A DNA stretch of 64,000 bases from Gautieria morchelliformis (taxonomy: Eukaryota; Basidiomycota; Agaricomycetes; Gomphales; Gomphaceae). How positions within the stretch are numbered: position 1 is the stretch's first letter; each line of letters starts with the position of its first letter. Positions 1 through 10,512 of this stretch are shown piece by piece. A program made the translations under genes and the position numbers. The notes under the pieces are model-generated. The model did no database searches. It was given only the letters and a program-made list of their open reading frames with translations, and was not told the origin of the DNA. The DNA is taken from NCBI GenBank assembly GCA_015179125.1, contig WHVA01000333.1, forward strand, positions 1 through 64,000. The letters run 5' to 3'.

Positions 1-1
1 T

Positions 2-109
2 GGCTATATTCACGGAAATATGAATCTTGTGGGTAGATGGCGTGAAACGGCGACACCACTGGATCAGCCAGGGTGGGAGGGCGTTTGGAGTATGACGAAG
101 GTTGAGTGA
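2..109 (+). CDS. 3' end of an F-box-like gene, copy C (partial)
   Basis: The frame starting at base 2 reads 35 codons to a TGA at 107-109 and ends in a segment with the core NLVGRWRETATP followed by PGWEGVW. The same tail is found at the 3' end of copy A (stop at 41532-41534) and in copy B on the minus strand near 57430-57540. The nucleotide match covers only about the first 110 bases, so just the last exon lies in the window. The family call rests on copies A and B, whose N-terminal parts resemble an F-box. Unlike copy B, this copy keeps the TGA at the conserved place. Whether the gene is intact cannot be seen from here. Confidence 0.55.
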   Translation, partial: GYIHGNMNLVGRWRETATPLDQPGWEGVWSMTKVE

Positions 110-1690
110 TTCACGACGATAAAACAATGACACAGGCCAATCTCCATATCTCGACGGAATAAATATCCAAGTCTCTGAAGCATTCTGGTTGCGTGAAATT
201 CAGTCTCCGATTTTACGTCTTGAATTGGTAGTTGGACTGTACCAGCAGCCTGCTCATGCCTATTACTGTTCTCGAGTCGATACTGTCTGAAGCTCCCGTA
301 CGTGTGGCCCAGAGTGATATGGTGTTGTTTGTGTACATGAAACAAACGCCAGCCGACCAACCCTACTACTCAAGCAAATATCCCAGAAGGGACATTGGAT
401 ACAGTTGCGATGCCACAATCTCCCACACACTATTGTTTGGTGAAGAAACGTCAACATCAGCATTCTTCTCTAAGCTCGTATCGATAGCCAAGAGGGTCGA
501 GCAGCTGCGCAGGTAGGCGGCTGTTATCCCTCTGTGCTTTTCTTGTGCTATCCTGACGTACTCGTGTAATAGCCCGTCATATACGAAGGTTCTAGTACCA
601 GGATTCGCCATCTAGCATGGGTCAGCGTGAGGTTAAGCCTTGGTTGTAAAGCGAGGAGGGGACTCAGCGATGATCGTGCTCTAACTCTATCTCCTGGAAA
701 ATTCACCTACATTCATGCCTTCGTCGTGCGCTGCCGCGTTGGCCTCAACGTTGGCAGTCTAAGTCACTCCTTATCTTTGGTCGCATGTCAGAAAACTCCA
801 ATTGAGTACGCTCTTTGCAGTGAACTGAAACTTTGTACCTGACAGACTTAACTTCACGGCTTCCGTCAAAGGCCTTACCTGATGTTGTTCATTCAACCGC
901 AATGGCATCGAGAACGTTGAGTTGACGTTCTAGGTAGCATTGCGGTTAAATCCTCATCGGGTACGGACTACAGGTTCCTGCCGCCGGTGCTCATTGTCAA
1001 AGTATGATCTTCCAGCTTCTTTCTCAGTAGGCATTGCGAGGTACCTCAAATGAATGCCCAAGAGACATCATACTCCCACATCTCCTGGAAGTTCGTTCCC
1101 CTGCCGCCGTGTGATTCAACCACGGTGACATATGCGACCTCAGGCTCATGCTACAAAATGATCCACGGAATACCCTATCCACGCTATCAGTTTCTTGGAC
1201 AGAAGTTATGGGGCAGATTCAACTCCAAGCGTGTGGCCTGCAGGATTTGACCGCCTTGGCTAAGTCATCCGGCCGTGGCCGGCCTGCCTGTCCACTTTGG
1301 ATACTCTCTTCTTCTCCTCGCTCTGAATCCGGGGCTTCCAACCCTGTCTAGATGACGAGAACTCGGGAAACATACGCCGCATGGACGAGGTCAAATGTGG
1401 TCATAGCCTGAATTTTCCAGATTTTGTCGTCTCAAACAAAATCTAGAAAATATTGTTCTCTTTAGGTGACTGCCTTCGACGCATTCATGTAGGCTCTCAC
1501 AGGCTCAGAAACAATACTACATATGGGCTGGAGCGCCAAAAAAGGTAAGCCCACGGCATTCATACTCCGCTCTGCCATCACGTGCATCTAGTCATAATTC
1601 CTCATCTATGCACCCTTGTACGGCGAACTTGGGCAAGCAAACTTAGATTGCGATGCCAGCGCTCTTAGCGCGACCGAGAACCGGGCCGTG
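110..1690. other. Region without a recognised gene
   Basis: No frame here has a domain I recognise. The longest plausible frame is 81 codons from an ATG on the minus strand (611 down to 366), with neutral composition and no paralogue elsewhere in the window. The 3' flank of the tyrosine-recombinase element ends somewhere near 1690, but no terminal repeat could be placed. Confidence 0.5.
1413..1450. repeat. Short near-perfect inverted repeat (hairpin)
   Basis: The arms 1413-1426 (TTTTCCAGATTTTG) and 1437-1450 (CAAAATCTAGAAAA) pair at 13 of 14 positions around a 10-base loop. The hairpin lies between the F-box gene tail and the tyrosine-recombinase element. It could be a transposon terminus, a cruciform site or a chance structure; no partner copy is visible in the window. 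Confidence 0.45.
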
Positions 1691-1691
1691 C

Positions 1692-2726
1692 TCAAGCCAA
1701 CTGAGGAGCGAAGTGGAGAGCCGGAGGTTCGGGAGGCTGAGCGTTGGGAACGGCCCAATGGAGGCGCGCCGAGAGGAACAAGAGGCGAAATCTGTTGGGT
1801 TCAACATAAAGCTTGTACGCATCGCTGCGCCATCGACCAAGCTGCTGCAGCTCTAACTCATTAAACCCTGCTGCAGCGGCGGATGAGGCGCCCCCTCTCC
1901 GGAAGCTGTGCCCGGCATACTTGGAGGCGTCGAAGCCTAGCCTGGTCAGATCTTCACGGAGCCTGCGGATAACTTCAGACCTGAGGAGGGGAAGGCCGTC
2001 TGCTCCTACGAAGAGGGATGACTCGGGTGGCCGAGGATCAAGTATATAGAGTTGTTTGATAGAGGTCACGGGGCGTGTCGGTGAACCGGGTGCGGCAGAA
2101 ATAAAGAGCGACATTCCTTTCCGGAAGGGGTCGGTCTTGGAAGAGGGGATGGTGAGGACAAGGTAGTTGGCATCATCAAAAGATGGTTCGAAGCGGATAG
2201 AGCTCCGAGTGAGATGAGCACCGGGATCGAAGGATTTAATGTTGTGGACTGTGAACTCCCCACAGCGTAAGAAAGCAGGGACCGCGAGACGGATGGCGGC
2301 AGTGTAATTCAGACCGGCAACACCTTGTGGGGATGGGTACAAAGAGACAAGAAGGTGGAGGATGTTGAATGTGATGGGCAGCTTTGGCTTCTGATCCTTC
2401 TCCCCCATGTATCTCTTGATCCCATGGACCATGTGTTGCAGCAAAGTGGATTTGCAGGGAGTGAAGGGGAGATTGTTGTCGATGTGTGCGGAACGAAGGT
2501 GAGTGATGTAGGATTTAATCGTTTTGGGCTGCAGGGAGCGGGACCTGAGCCACGCGACCCATTCAAGAAGTGCGCTACTGGTCGCAGGGAGGATAGATCC
2601 TGAGGGGTGGCGATATTGGGGGTTGCTGAGGATGAACTCGAAGAATGAATGCTGCCCGGTGGTGTAAGATGCATGAGTACTAGATGCAAGACCATGCCAG
2701 AGCCAGAAGGCGGCGAGTCGTGACAT
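1692..2726 (-). CDS. Tyrosine recombinase of the YR retrotransposon
   Basis: An uninterrupted 344-codon frame begins at an ATG (2726). The C-terminal half carries the tyrosine-recombinase catalytic set: Arg154 in AFLRCGEF, His273 and Arg276 in GHSFRRG, Trp299 in LGRWRSDAY, and the likely nucleophile Tyr307 in KLYVEP. An N-terminal SAM-like core-binding part (about residues 15-110) precedes it. Enzymes of this family cut and rejoin DNA through a 3'-phosphotyrosine and integrate circular cDNA of DIRS-type elements. The frame overlaps the end of the RNase H frame, as is common in the group. It is the only part of this element that still looks functional. Crypton transposons encode related recombinases, but the adjacent RT and RNase H argue for a retroelement. 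Confidence 0.85.
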   Translation of the reverse strand: MSRLAAFWLWHGLASSTHASYTTGQHSFFEFILSNPQYRHPSGSILPATSSALLEWVAWLRSRSLQPKTIKSYITHLRSAHIDNNLPFTPCKSTLLQHMVHGIKRYMGEKDQKPKLPITFNILHLLVSLYPSPQGVAGLNYTAAIRLAVPAFLRCGEFTVHNIKSFDPGAHLTRSSIRFEPSFDDANYLVLTIPSSKTDPFRKGMSLFISAAPGSPTRPVTSIKQLYILDPRPPESSLFVGADGLPLLRSEVIRRLREDLTRLGFDASKYAGHSFRRGGASSAAAAGFNELELQQLGRWRSDAYKLYVEPNRFRLLFLSARLHWAVPNAQPPEPPALHFAPQLA

Positions 2727-2763
2727 ATGAGCATGTGTTTGATACCAATGGTCGGGAGGTGAG

Positions 2764-4319
2764 GTGATGTGGGCTGCCGTTTCAGTGCAGGGCCAAGTTC
2801 GAAAAGATGAGTGTACATGAACCGAGAAGCACAGTCAGCAAGTACATTGTCAGAGGAGGAAAGCCAAGAAGAAGAATAAGATTACTCAAGCTGCACTGCC
2901 AGCATGACTATTAAACGGAGAGCTGACATGACATGAAGCGACTGATTGGAGTTGTTCTCGATAGCCCAGACATCCACCTGACTATCAATGTGAAATATGA
3001 CATGCTTATGATGCCAAAGATGTCCCCAGCGTAAAATGGCTTGTAGGACAGCGTAGATCTCCTTAAATTGGATATCTTGATGTCTGAAGTGTCGAGGCAC
3101 TCTGCACGAGAACCATTTGCTGCCAAAGATGCCTCCTAATCCCTTTTTTCCACTTGCATCTGTATACATGTGCACAGGAGAATATGCTGGTGATATGAGG
3201 CATATGCCATTCCAGGCAAATGCGTAAGTGCGCCACCAGCAGATCTTTGCCGCTACGTAAGCAGGCACATGACGGACTGAATGCTGTGATGGGAACGAGC
3301 AGGAGAAGCTGATAAGATGGCAGAGGAAGGCTTTGGAATGGGAGATGACCTGGGAACAGAAAACCAAGAAGCTGCTGTAGCTCTAGCAGAGAGCAGCGGT
3401 GATGTGTAATCCAACTCTGCAGCAGCTCCTGAAAATAAATCAATTTGTCAGGTGGGAGGCAAGCCTCCATAAGATCGGAATCGATCTCAAGACCCAAATA
3501 TTTGGCCTGGGTCAATGGCCATAAAGTCTTCTCGTGTTGGAAGAATAGACCAAGTACCGACCCTAAACCCTGAATCCATTCGACTGCTTTATTAGTGATA
3601 GTCAAAGAATTTGAAGGCCTGAAAATCGGCAAAAAATCATCCAGGTAATGCTTCAGTTGCCCAGGAATATGTCGCAGAATAATCCAGTGCAGAGCCTCTG
3701 CAAAGAGGTTGAAAATGTAAGGCGCAGATTTTAGCCCAAATCACAGCACAACAGTGTGATAAAAGGAGCCCTGCCAATGGAACCCCAACAAGGACCAATC
3801 CTTGGAGTGTACAGGAATATGGTGGAAAGCATCTTTCAGGTCCAACTTCGCCAAAAGTATTCCACGACCAAAGGAGGCTACAATCTGAACCGCTTGTTCA
3901 AAAGCCTCATACTTGATATGACCTTGCTCGTCCAGTATTCCATCATTAACAGAAACACCACAAGGCCATGAAAGGTGATTAATAAGCCAAAGCTTCGAGG
4001 GGTTGCGAGGATGCATCACAGAAGCAAGGGGAGAACATTGAAAAGCAGGGAGTGGAGGGGTCAGGTATGGTCCTAGAGCCTGATGCCTTGTTACTAGGCC
4101 CATAACAGTGTCAGAGACAAAGGTGGAATGTTCCTCGGCACTCCTAATATTGCAACATGACTGATCATAATGGGTTCCAGAGAAACCAAGGTTAGCACCA
4201 AATTCTATTTTGTGCAGCAAGGAGTCAACAAATGGCTGGTCAGGATAATCTCTAAGACAAAAACCAGCGTACTTGGGACATAAGGAAGCCCAGTGGCAGA
4301 CAATGGCGTGATGTTGCAA
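2764..4319 (-). pseudogene. Reverse transcriptase-RNase H of the YR retrotransposon, broken
   Basis: The RT frame starts near 4319. It shows the conserved N-terminal FGANLGFSGTHYDQSC and NIRSAEEH blocks, motif A as LAKLDLKDAFHHIPV, then a TGA at 3743-3741 exactly where the family has the Pro of LPFGL. The same frame continues with FGLKSAP and the catalytic YLDDF box near 3640-3650. Around 3360-3370 the reading changes frame into the RNase H part (3367-2882), recognised by HMYTDASGKKGLGG, KEIYAVLQAI and the later DNVLADCASRF. A TAA at 2884-2882 interrupts this last stretch. These breaks (one nonsense at 3741, one frameshift near 3365, one nonsense at 2882) make the protein non-functional. The family assignment is firm from motif order. 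Confidence 0.8.
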
Positions 4320-4528
4320 TGTGAATTGGTATTGGGACGCACAGGGGGTGGAGGACCGGGAGGAAAAAACTTGGCATGAGGTAAAGTGTCAACACCAGGG
4401 AGGGACAAGGAAGTGTGGCAAGAAGTTGTACAAAGTGAATCAGGATAGGAAAATGACTGATCAAGAGGGTCCTGCAGGCAAGGATGAAGGGTGGACAGGT
4501 TTGACAGGCCACTCACCCTGCTGACACC

Positions 4529-4930
4529 CTAAGCTGAGTTGTCTGCTTTCTTTGTACAAGCGGATTTGCCATGATTGGAGTTGCCACAGATTTTGCATTT
4601 GTGGATATGACCTTGTGCACAGGGAGACGAGCATTTACCAGACTGGAAGGCAAAGCAAGACTGCTTCACAGTTGAAGAAGAGCCAGACTGCGAGACTTTA
4701 GATGAAGCGACTTTGGGGTTCCCATAGAGGTAGAGCGAAGTGAGCTCTGCATCCATAATCCTCCATCCCGAATAATCTCTTTCACGCATCTCTGCCAGGT
4801 GGCGGTTATGGAACATGAAATGGTACTGGAGCACTGATAACCACTCGTATCTCGTATAAATTTGATACAGGATGCACAAGTACTCCAAGCAGCCGTGTGT
4901 CACTTGGTGGATGGCCGTCAAATTTCCCAA
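4529..4930 (-). pseudogene. Gag-like protein of the YR retrotransposon (Cys/His cluster)
   Basis: A roughly 130-residue frame carries a C-terminal cluster of Cys and His residues: CFAFQSGKCSSPC, then HIHKCKICGNSNHGKSAC. This resembles the nucleic-acid-binding cluster of Gag proteins in fungal YR retroelements. It lies directly upstream of the RT on the same strand, where gag is expected. The apparent start is a TTG codon and an in-frame stop lies just upstream, so the N-terminus is missing or in another frame. The link to the RT (4516-4205) is in a different frame, a further sign of decay. Confidence 0.6.
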
Positions 4931-5218
4931 TCATATGATAAAAAATTGGAGCAGCTCGAAGTAGGTTACCAAGGGATCATAAAGAGTGTGGAAATATGGG
5001 TAATCCTTGGGGGGATGGTTGTAACTCTCATATATATGTATATATAACTTAGCTCACCTATATTTCATAAAATATATCACAATTGAGACAGTTGCCAGCA
5101 TTTGTAAGGCATGCTTAATCCTAGTCCTAAAGTTCTTTCTCACAGTCTGCTGCTCCCCCAGGAAAAGGTGTATACCCCATTGTCTAAACATCAATAGTTA
5201 CATATCTTTGTATTATAC

Positions 5219-5658
5219 ATGCATATTATTTTAAACATACCTTCTAATCAGATCTCTCAACCATATATAATAATATAGTACAGGTAGTGTCCATACTTGC
5301 TTCTATATACTGTGATTGTACATCTAACATGTTTCATATATACTTCTAACATGTACTCATATGGTCCATACTTGCCTCTACATTCTATCATCATACATGT
5401 AACAAGCTTCATATATACTTTTAATATATAGTCATCCAAATCCTATCTGAAATTGCTCTGTCATCTGAATACACACCATGCTTTAGCACATACAACCATA
5501 TTTTTAAAATATCAGAACATTCAAAAAAATTTAGGATATCCACAATATACAAGTTGCTCAAAATGATGGACTATGAACTCAGTTATGGTTGATTTTTTAA
5601 AAGATATCTAATATATCCTAGAAGAATGTACATTGTTGTCAATGTGAACATCCTCTGT
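5219..5658. repeat. Dispersed repeat, inverted partner at 61755-62180
   Basis: About 430 bp read here are the reverse complement of 61755-62180, with modest divergence and small gaps. The repeat is AT-rich and contains a short internal duplication (units with the core CATACTTGCCTCTA and TTCATATATACTT). One copy lies just upstream of the YR retrotransposon's gag-like frame. It may be a terminal region of that element or an unrelated non-coding transposon; no target duplication was found. Confidence 0.7.
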
Positions 5659-5674
5659 GGCGAAGTGCAGCAAT

Positions 5675-5980
5675 GAACGCGAACCACCGTGATGCACCCG
5701 GGCCGCTGCCATAAGAGCATGACACTCGTATCTGATACGCAACAATCAGGCGGCTGTTCGAGAGAATAGGCTACCTTCATGATAAGGTGTTTTCCGTCAG
5801 TTACTAGTTGAGTACAGAGTAAAAAGACAATGAACGCGAACCACATGCACCCAGGCCGCTGCCATAAGAGCATGATACTTGTATCTGATATGCAACAATC
5901 AGGCGGCTGTTTGAGAGAAGAGGCTACCTTGATGATAAGGCGTTTTCCGTCAGTTACTAGTTGAGCCCAGAGTAAAAAGA
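5675..5980. repeat. Two-copy tandem duplication of about 155 bp
   Basis: Copy 1 (5675-5831) and copy 2 (5832-5980) share most bases, both starting GAACGCGAACCAC and containing GGCCGCTGCCATAAGAGCATG and TTTTCCGTCAGTTACTAGTTGAG. The duplication keeps a minus-strand frame open (6068-5583) that repeats a block with QPPDCC and LLWQRPGC, but I see no other sign that the frame is a gene. Confidence 0.8.
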
Positions 5981-6599
5981 ACGTAGTACTTATCGCCGGA
6001 TGTCTATGTGGTATTGACCTACACTCCTTCACCTTATCCAAGCAACTTGCATCTGACACCCTTGCCAATATTGGTTAGCAGGGGTGTTGCTGCTGCCGTA
6101 CGGGAGTTATAGAAAGGTAGAAAGCTGTAGGTCTACCTAGTATGCAGCAGTGTTATAAACTCGTAGTTTTAGCTTATTGTAACGGTGTCACTTCGCCGCC
6201 CGGATCTCACATTTGATCCAAAACCCCGCTTCCCCTATCTACTCGTGTGTATGGTAGTTAGGTAGTCACATAAGCAATCCATCGCTTCATTGTCGGTCAC
6301 CACCATGCGCTCGAGTCTATGCGCATCGAGTCGAGTTCCATTCTGTTTCTGCGCTCGAGTTCATGCGCAAGTTTCATGTCCGAGTCCCTTCTCACTGCGC
6401 TCGAGTTAATGTGCACTCCGAGTCCTGAACGAGATAATAAGCAGCACCACATAATGATCTGTGGTGCTACGTGGAACCCAGAGTCAGCTATGTAGTTGAT
6501 GTAGGCTACTAGTAGCGCCGGTGGCGCTACATAAATATGGCCGAATTACAAGCCGGAATCGGCCATTCCTGATGGGAGATCTCAATCTCACCTGACATG
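5981..6599. other. Region without a recognised gene
   Basis: No coding frame recognised. Between 6300 and 6420 a loose repeat of GCGCTCGAGT followed by an ATGCGC-like segment occurs three or four times. The 3' end of the stretch is the target site of the hAT-type MITE. Confidence 0.5.
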
Positions 6600-7144
6600 T
6601 AGTGTTCTGCAAAGCTCGGCTTGGGCCGTGGCTAAGCCAGGGCTGAGCTGCCAAAAGCCCAGCCAAGCCAGGCCAAAGCTGTCCTGAGGCCAGGAGCTAG
6701 GGCTCAGCCTGAGGTTTGGAGAGCTCAAGCTGCGGCTCAAGCACTTACTCGAGTGCTCACCAGTTATGTGCGAATTGGGTGACAAGCGCACTCCAAATGC
6801 GGACTCAAGACAAAGATGATCTATGGGATTCAGCTGTGTCATCTTCGCATGGGGTGGAATTAATTAAGGAAGGTCCAGAGGTCCCTCAGGTGGTCTAGAC
6901 ACCTGTCAATCTCATTGACCTCTCCAGTGACTGTGAGCTCATGGTGGGGGAGAGTGACTTCAAAGGAATATCTGAGTATGTAGAATACAACTAGTTACTT
7001 AAAAGTATGTAGAATTTTTAGTTTGGCATTGCATCCCCTCAAATGATGTGCCCACCCACTCATGAGCCCCGTCCCAGGCCAAGCCAAGTGTGAGCTGAGC
7101 TGAAGCCGCGGCTTTTGAGCTGAGCTGGGTTTTGCAGAACACTA
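6600..7144. mobile_element. Non-autonomous hAT-type element (MITE)
   Basis: The element opens TAGTGTTCTGCAAA and closes with the reverse complement, TTTGCAGAACACTA, giving terminal inverted repeats typical of hAT elements. It is flanked by an 8-bp duplication, CTGACATG at 6592-6599 and CTGACAGG at 7145-7152 (7 of 8 identical); 8 bp is the hAT target-duplication length. Subterminal sequence is rich in AGCTGAGC and AGCCCAGCC motifs in both orientations. No transposase frame is present in the 545 bp, so it would need a transposase in trans. Confidence 0.85.
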
Positions 7145-7152
7145 CTGACAGG

Positions 7153-8366
7153 GGAAATCTGAAGAGAAAAGTCTAAGATCTGCCCCTGCCAGCAAGCCCG
7201 TGCATCAGCCTATCTGGAATCGGAAAGGCAACTGGTATCAATGTGTAGGCCAACAGTGGTGTCCTGACCTTCATGAGGCTGGTGTTATCGCTATTCTAAT
7301 GCTGGTGCCTGAAGTGACTCAGGTCTTTATCCAGCACCTGCAACCACCTATGCTTAGGAGACCACCACCCACACTGAACCTTGGATTGCATAGCAGGAGA
7401 ATGTTTTACCACTTTGATGATAGAAGATCAATAGTTGCCTTGGACAACCACGCTCCCATACAAGGACTGGTGCGGTGTGTGTCATTTAAACCCAATATGA
7501 AGGCTTGGATATGGGCCTGTGCTGGACTGGTGCTTGAGCGGATCTGTTCCTAATATCTTGGTGAAGAAATAGGGTGATGGTGAACTCGCCTGTCTGCTCA
7601 GCACATGCAAGTGTATGTTGCTTTCCCTCAACCCCGGGCTAGGGCTCCTCCCATGAATTACTTTAATAGAGGTGAGGCTGACTACTTCATGGGCAGCATT
7701 ATAGAGGAGGCAGCCATGGCCCCAGGTACCACCCAACATCATGAAGCATTTGCACACCTCACCATAAGCTTTCTTCTCCTGACACTAACCATCGAAGTCA
7801 TTCTATATTAATACTAGTAACCAAACATAATATATGGATGCGTGCAAAACAACCTCTGGGCTAGTGAGAAGAATACTGGGAGCAGGAGGGCCAGTGGTGA
7901 GAAGCATCATGTACAGAGCATGTGAGGGAAGAGACGCAGGTTCCTCAGAATAAGCAGGCGGAGCCTCAGACTTACATCAGGAGTGGAGTGGGTGTCCCTG
8001 ATTTTGATCAGGGGTGAAGGGTATATAAGTAGCATACTGGCAGCGGGGATCCACAGATTTTCCTCTTTGGATTGTCCTCTGCCAGGTAGGTTGTGTATCA
8101 TGTAGATAGTCTCTTATTCATCACTTTGGATCCTCCTCTGCCAGACCATATCTAGAGAGAGTTGCCCTTACAGCAGGAAAAGCTCTTTGCCATGGACCAG
8201 TCATCGGGTCATGGAGTAATGCCATAGGCAAGTTCACCATCAGCGACCTCCAAGTCAGATTTTGGAACACCCTCCAAGCATACCACACCCAACACCCCCT
8301 CCTTCGTCACCATTCTTTTGGCTCTGAGCCAGACCCCAAGTGTCCCTCAAATTCTGTGATGAGCTC
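7153..8366. other. Region without a recognised gene
   Basis: Two plus-strand frames (7200-7553 and 7605-7811) have no recognised domain and are separated by a stop. Near 8050-8150 a segment containing CCTCTGCCAG is repeated after about 80 bp. I see no RNA gene. Confidence 0.45.
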
Positions 8367-8557
8367 TGTTAGGGTGTTAGTAAGCTAGAATGCACAGACT
8401 AGGTAGTTATTATATAAGCCTTGGTAGAATACCAATGCACCTCAGTGAATCTACTATTCACTGAGGTGAGCCCTACTTTCTGATAGACAGCTAGACAGGT
8501 TACTTACCATTCATTGGTCTGTAGTAACCTGTCTACTAGCTGCGCAAAGTTGTTTCA
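8367..8557 (+). repeat. 5' LTR of a decayed copia element
   Basis: A 191-bp stretch begins TGTTAGGG, ends GTTTCA, and is followed directly by a copia-type primer-binding site, so it is read as the 5' LTR. It contains a TATA-like element (TATTATATAAGCC at about 8408-8420) suited to a Pol II promoter, and internal inverted segments (AGTGAATCTACTATTCACT near 8443). The matching 3' LTR is not in the window: the element is broken at about 10.5 kb. Confidence 0.65.
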
Positions 8558-8569
8558 GGTTATGGGCCC
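8558..8569 (+). other. Primer-binding site complementary to initiator-tRNA-Met anticodon arm
   Basis: GGTTATGGGCCC follows the LTR without a gap. It is complementary to the GGGCCCAUAACC anticodon arm of eukaryotic initiator tRNA-Met, the half-tRNA primer used by Drosophila copia and relatives. The same 12 bases sit at the equivalent place in the intact copia element (minus strand, 47343-47354), supporting both calls. Confidence 0.75.
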
Positions 8570-9189
8570 TGCTGACAGTATAGTACCTACCAGTGGAGCA
8601 AAGTCTTTTGCAGTGTCATGAACATACCAGAATTATGCAACTATCTACATTCACCAACAAAAACATCATAAAATTCTATCCCATGCAACCCACACTGCAT
8701 ATATGCACTCCCACTGCCTATCCAAGCCTTCCAGAGCCCCCCCCGCCCCCCACACAAACACCCTATCCATTCTAGACTACCGTGTCGATCCACGGCCAGG
8801 TAACTATCCTACGCATACAGAACTTTCTTTCTTTCTTTTCATGCCAACAAATCTCTTTTCTGATACCAAAAACACATACACTCCTTTCTACTCGATAGGC
8901 ATGATATGTACTCACTGCAGCAGCCAGTACATTGACTCTCCACCGAACTGCATATAAGCATATACTCCCCCGGTACCACCATGTACACAGTAACAGTCCA
9001 GTCAATCAAACTCACTAATTGTTACCCTACTGAAATTTGAAACACTGGAATTTGTCTTGTTGATTATTCTGAGGTGCATATACCTTGCACAACCTTACGT
9101 CTCGTATTCTTGAACTCAAACTTGATTTGACCCTTTCTTGGAGTCTGAATTCACATCCTGACACCATCCCCATCAGCAACAACTCTTAA

Positions 9190-10512
9190 CAGATTAAGAG
9201 TCTCATCATACTCACCATTGGACAACCAACTGCAACAGCACTGGTGCATACACCACTGAAGCATGACATACACAAATTCAGAGACATCAAACCGAAATTG
9301 GGGAAGGATAACTGGATGTCATGGAAGAGACAGCTGTTAGCCACTGTGATGGACAGAGGATATACCAGATAATCACCAGTAACAATCCCTACTCCACTGC
9401 AGATAACCAACAGATCACTCCCACCACCAGAACTAACACAACCAGCAACATCAACCTAATGCAGCTTCAGGAAGAGTGGGACGACAGAAACAATGTGGCT
9501 TACAGTCAAATTCTACTCTGCATATTACCCAAGCTACAAATGGCAATCGACATGACCAACAGATGTGAAGAAGCATGGAGAATCCTGATGAAGAAATTTG
9601 AATCAACTGACCCAAGTAAAATAAGCATACTCAGGACAAGGTATGAAACTATCACATTACTGAGGGGCAATTGGTCTCAGTGTACCGCACTGTAATGAAG
9701 GAATTCAGAAATCAGCTCACAAAAATGGGTGAAAAGATAGCTGATTCCACTCATGCAGCAACCATACTCAGGAATGTCCCAGAATCATGGAGACCCATCA
9801 CACAGACCATATGGATGATCACCAAAGACCCTGACAACATTGAAGAAAGGTTGGAAGCTTACAAGGCAGATCTAGGAGCAGTCAAAGTATCTACCCAGGC
9901 CACCATGGCCTTCATTGCACAATCTAGACCACCCAGAAGGTTCAACAATTACAGCCTGAGAACACCCAACAACAACACTTCTACTCACCAGAACCAACTC
10001 ACACCATATCAGAACAATACAGCGGCAAGCCACAACTGCAACAACTGTGGAAAGCTGAATCATTCAGCAGCCAAGTGTTACGCACCTGGGGTGGGCTCGC
10101 AGGGCAGGAGCTGTGGAAGAAAGCGAACATCATGCAGGGAGGAGGTATCACTGGAAATGATCAAATTGACCTGGCCAGGGCACCACCACCCCCACAGCAT
10201 CAGCAGCTGGAGATCACCGACTCAGCTAGATTAGCCAACATTCCAAAGAAAGACACCCTAATGTTAGCACGAACTGAGGAACCCAAAAATAGCATCATTC
10301 TGTCTGCACTATCCACAATTCACGATCAGGTACACCTCTGGCTCATTGACTCAGGAGCGTCAAGTCACCTGTGTAGAAACATTGACCTGTTTGAGGAGAT
10401 ACACCCAACAGACCTGATCTCAATTGAGACGTCCAGCGGGGACTCCTTCAAAGCAGATCAAAGATGTACCATTCGAATTACTCTCCAAAGTGATACACAC
10501 CTGCATCTGTAG
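9190..10512 (+). pseudogene. Copia Gag-protease, frameshifted and truncated
   Basis: Reading across three frames gives a copia Gag (KLGKDNWMSWKRQ near 9295, EEAWRILMKKFES near 9570), a CCHC zinc knuckle (CNNCGKLNHSAAKC at about 10036-10078) and the start of the aspartic protease (WLIDSGASSHLC at about 10340-10375). Frame changes fall near 9365, between about 9650 and 9690, and near 10090, and no good start Met remains. Sequence after about 10512 is no longer copia; it switches to an intradiol dioxygenase, so integrase, RT and RNase H are missing. The element belongs with the LTR at 8367-8557. A leader of about 600 bases separates the primer site from gag. Differences from the intact 43-47 kb copia show it is a separate, older family. 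Confidence 0.8.

Larger units (their letters stand above)
1690..4930 (-). mobile_element. Decayed tyrosine-recombinase (DIRS/Ngaro-type) retrotransposon
   Basis: On the minus strand the order is a gag-like frame with a Cys/His cluster (4930-4529), reverse transcriptase (4319 to about 3370), RNase H (about 3370 to 2764) and a tyrosine recombinase (2726-1692). That gene set defines YR retrotransposons (DIRS, Ngaro, PAT), which integrate without an integrase and lack ordinary LTRs. The gag-RT region is frame-disrupted, the RT has an in-frame TGA, and the RNase H is reached only through a frameshift and carries a TAA, so the element cannot replicate by itself. Split direct or inverted terminal repeats typical of the order were not found; the ends given are those of the coding region. 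Confidence 0.8.

Noticed and set aside
1616..2603. Plus-strand frames over the tyrosine recombinase
   Set aside because: Antisense to a frame with a complete set of recombinase residues.
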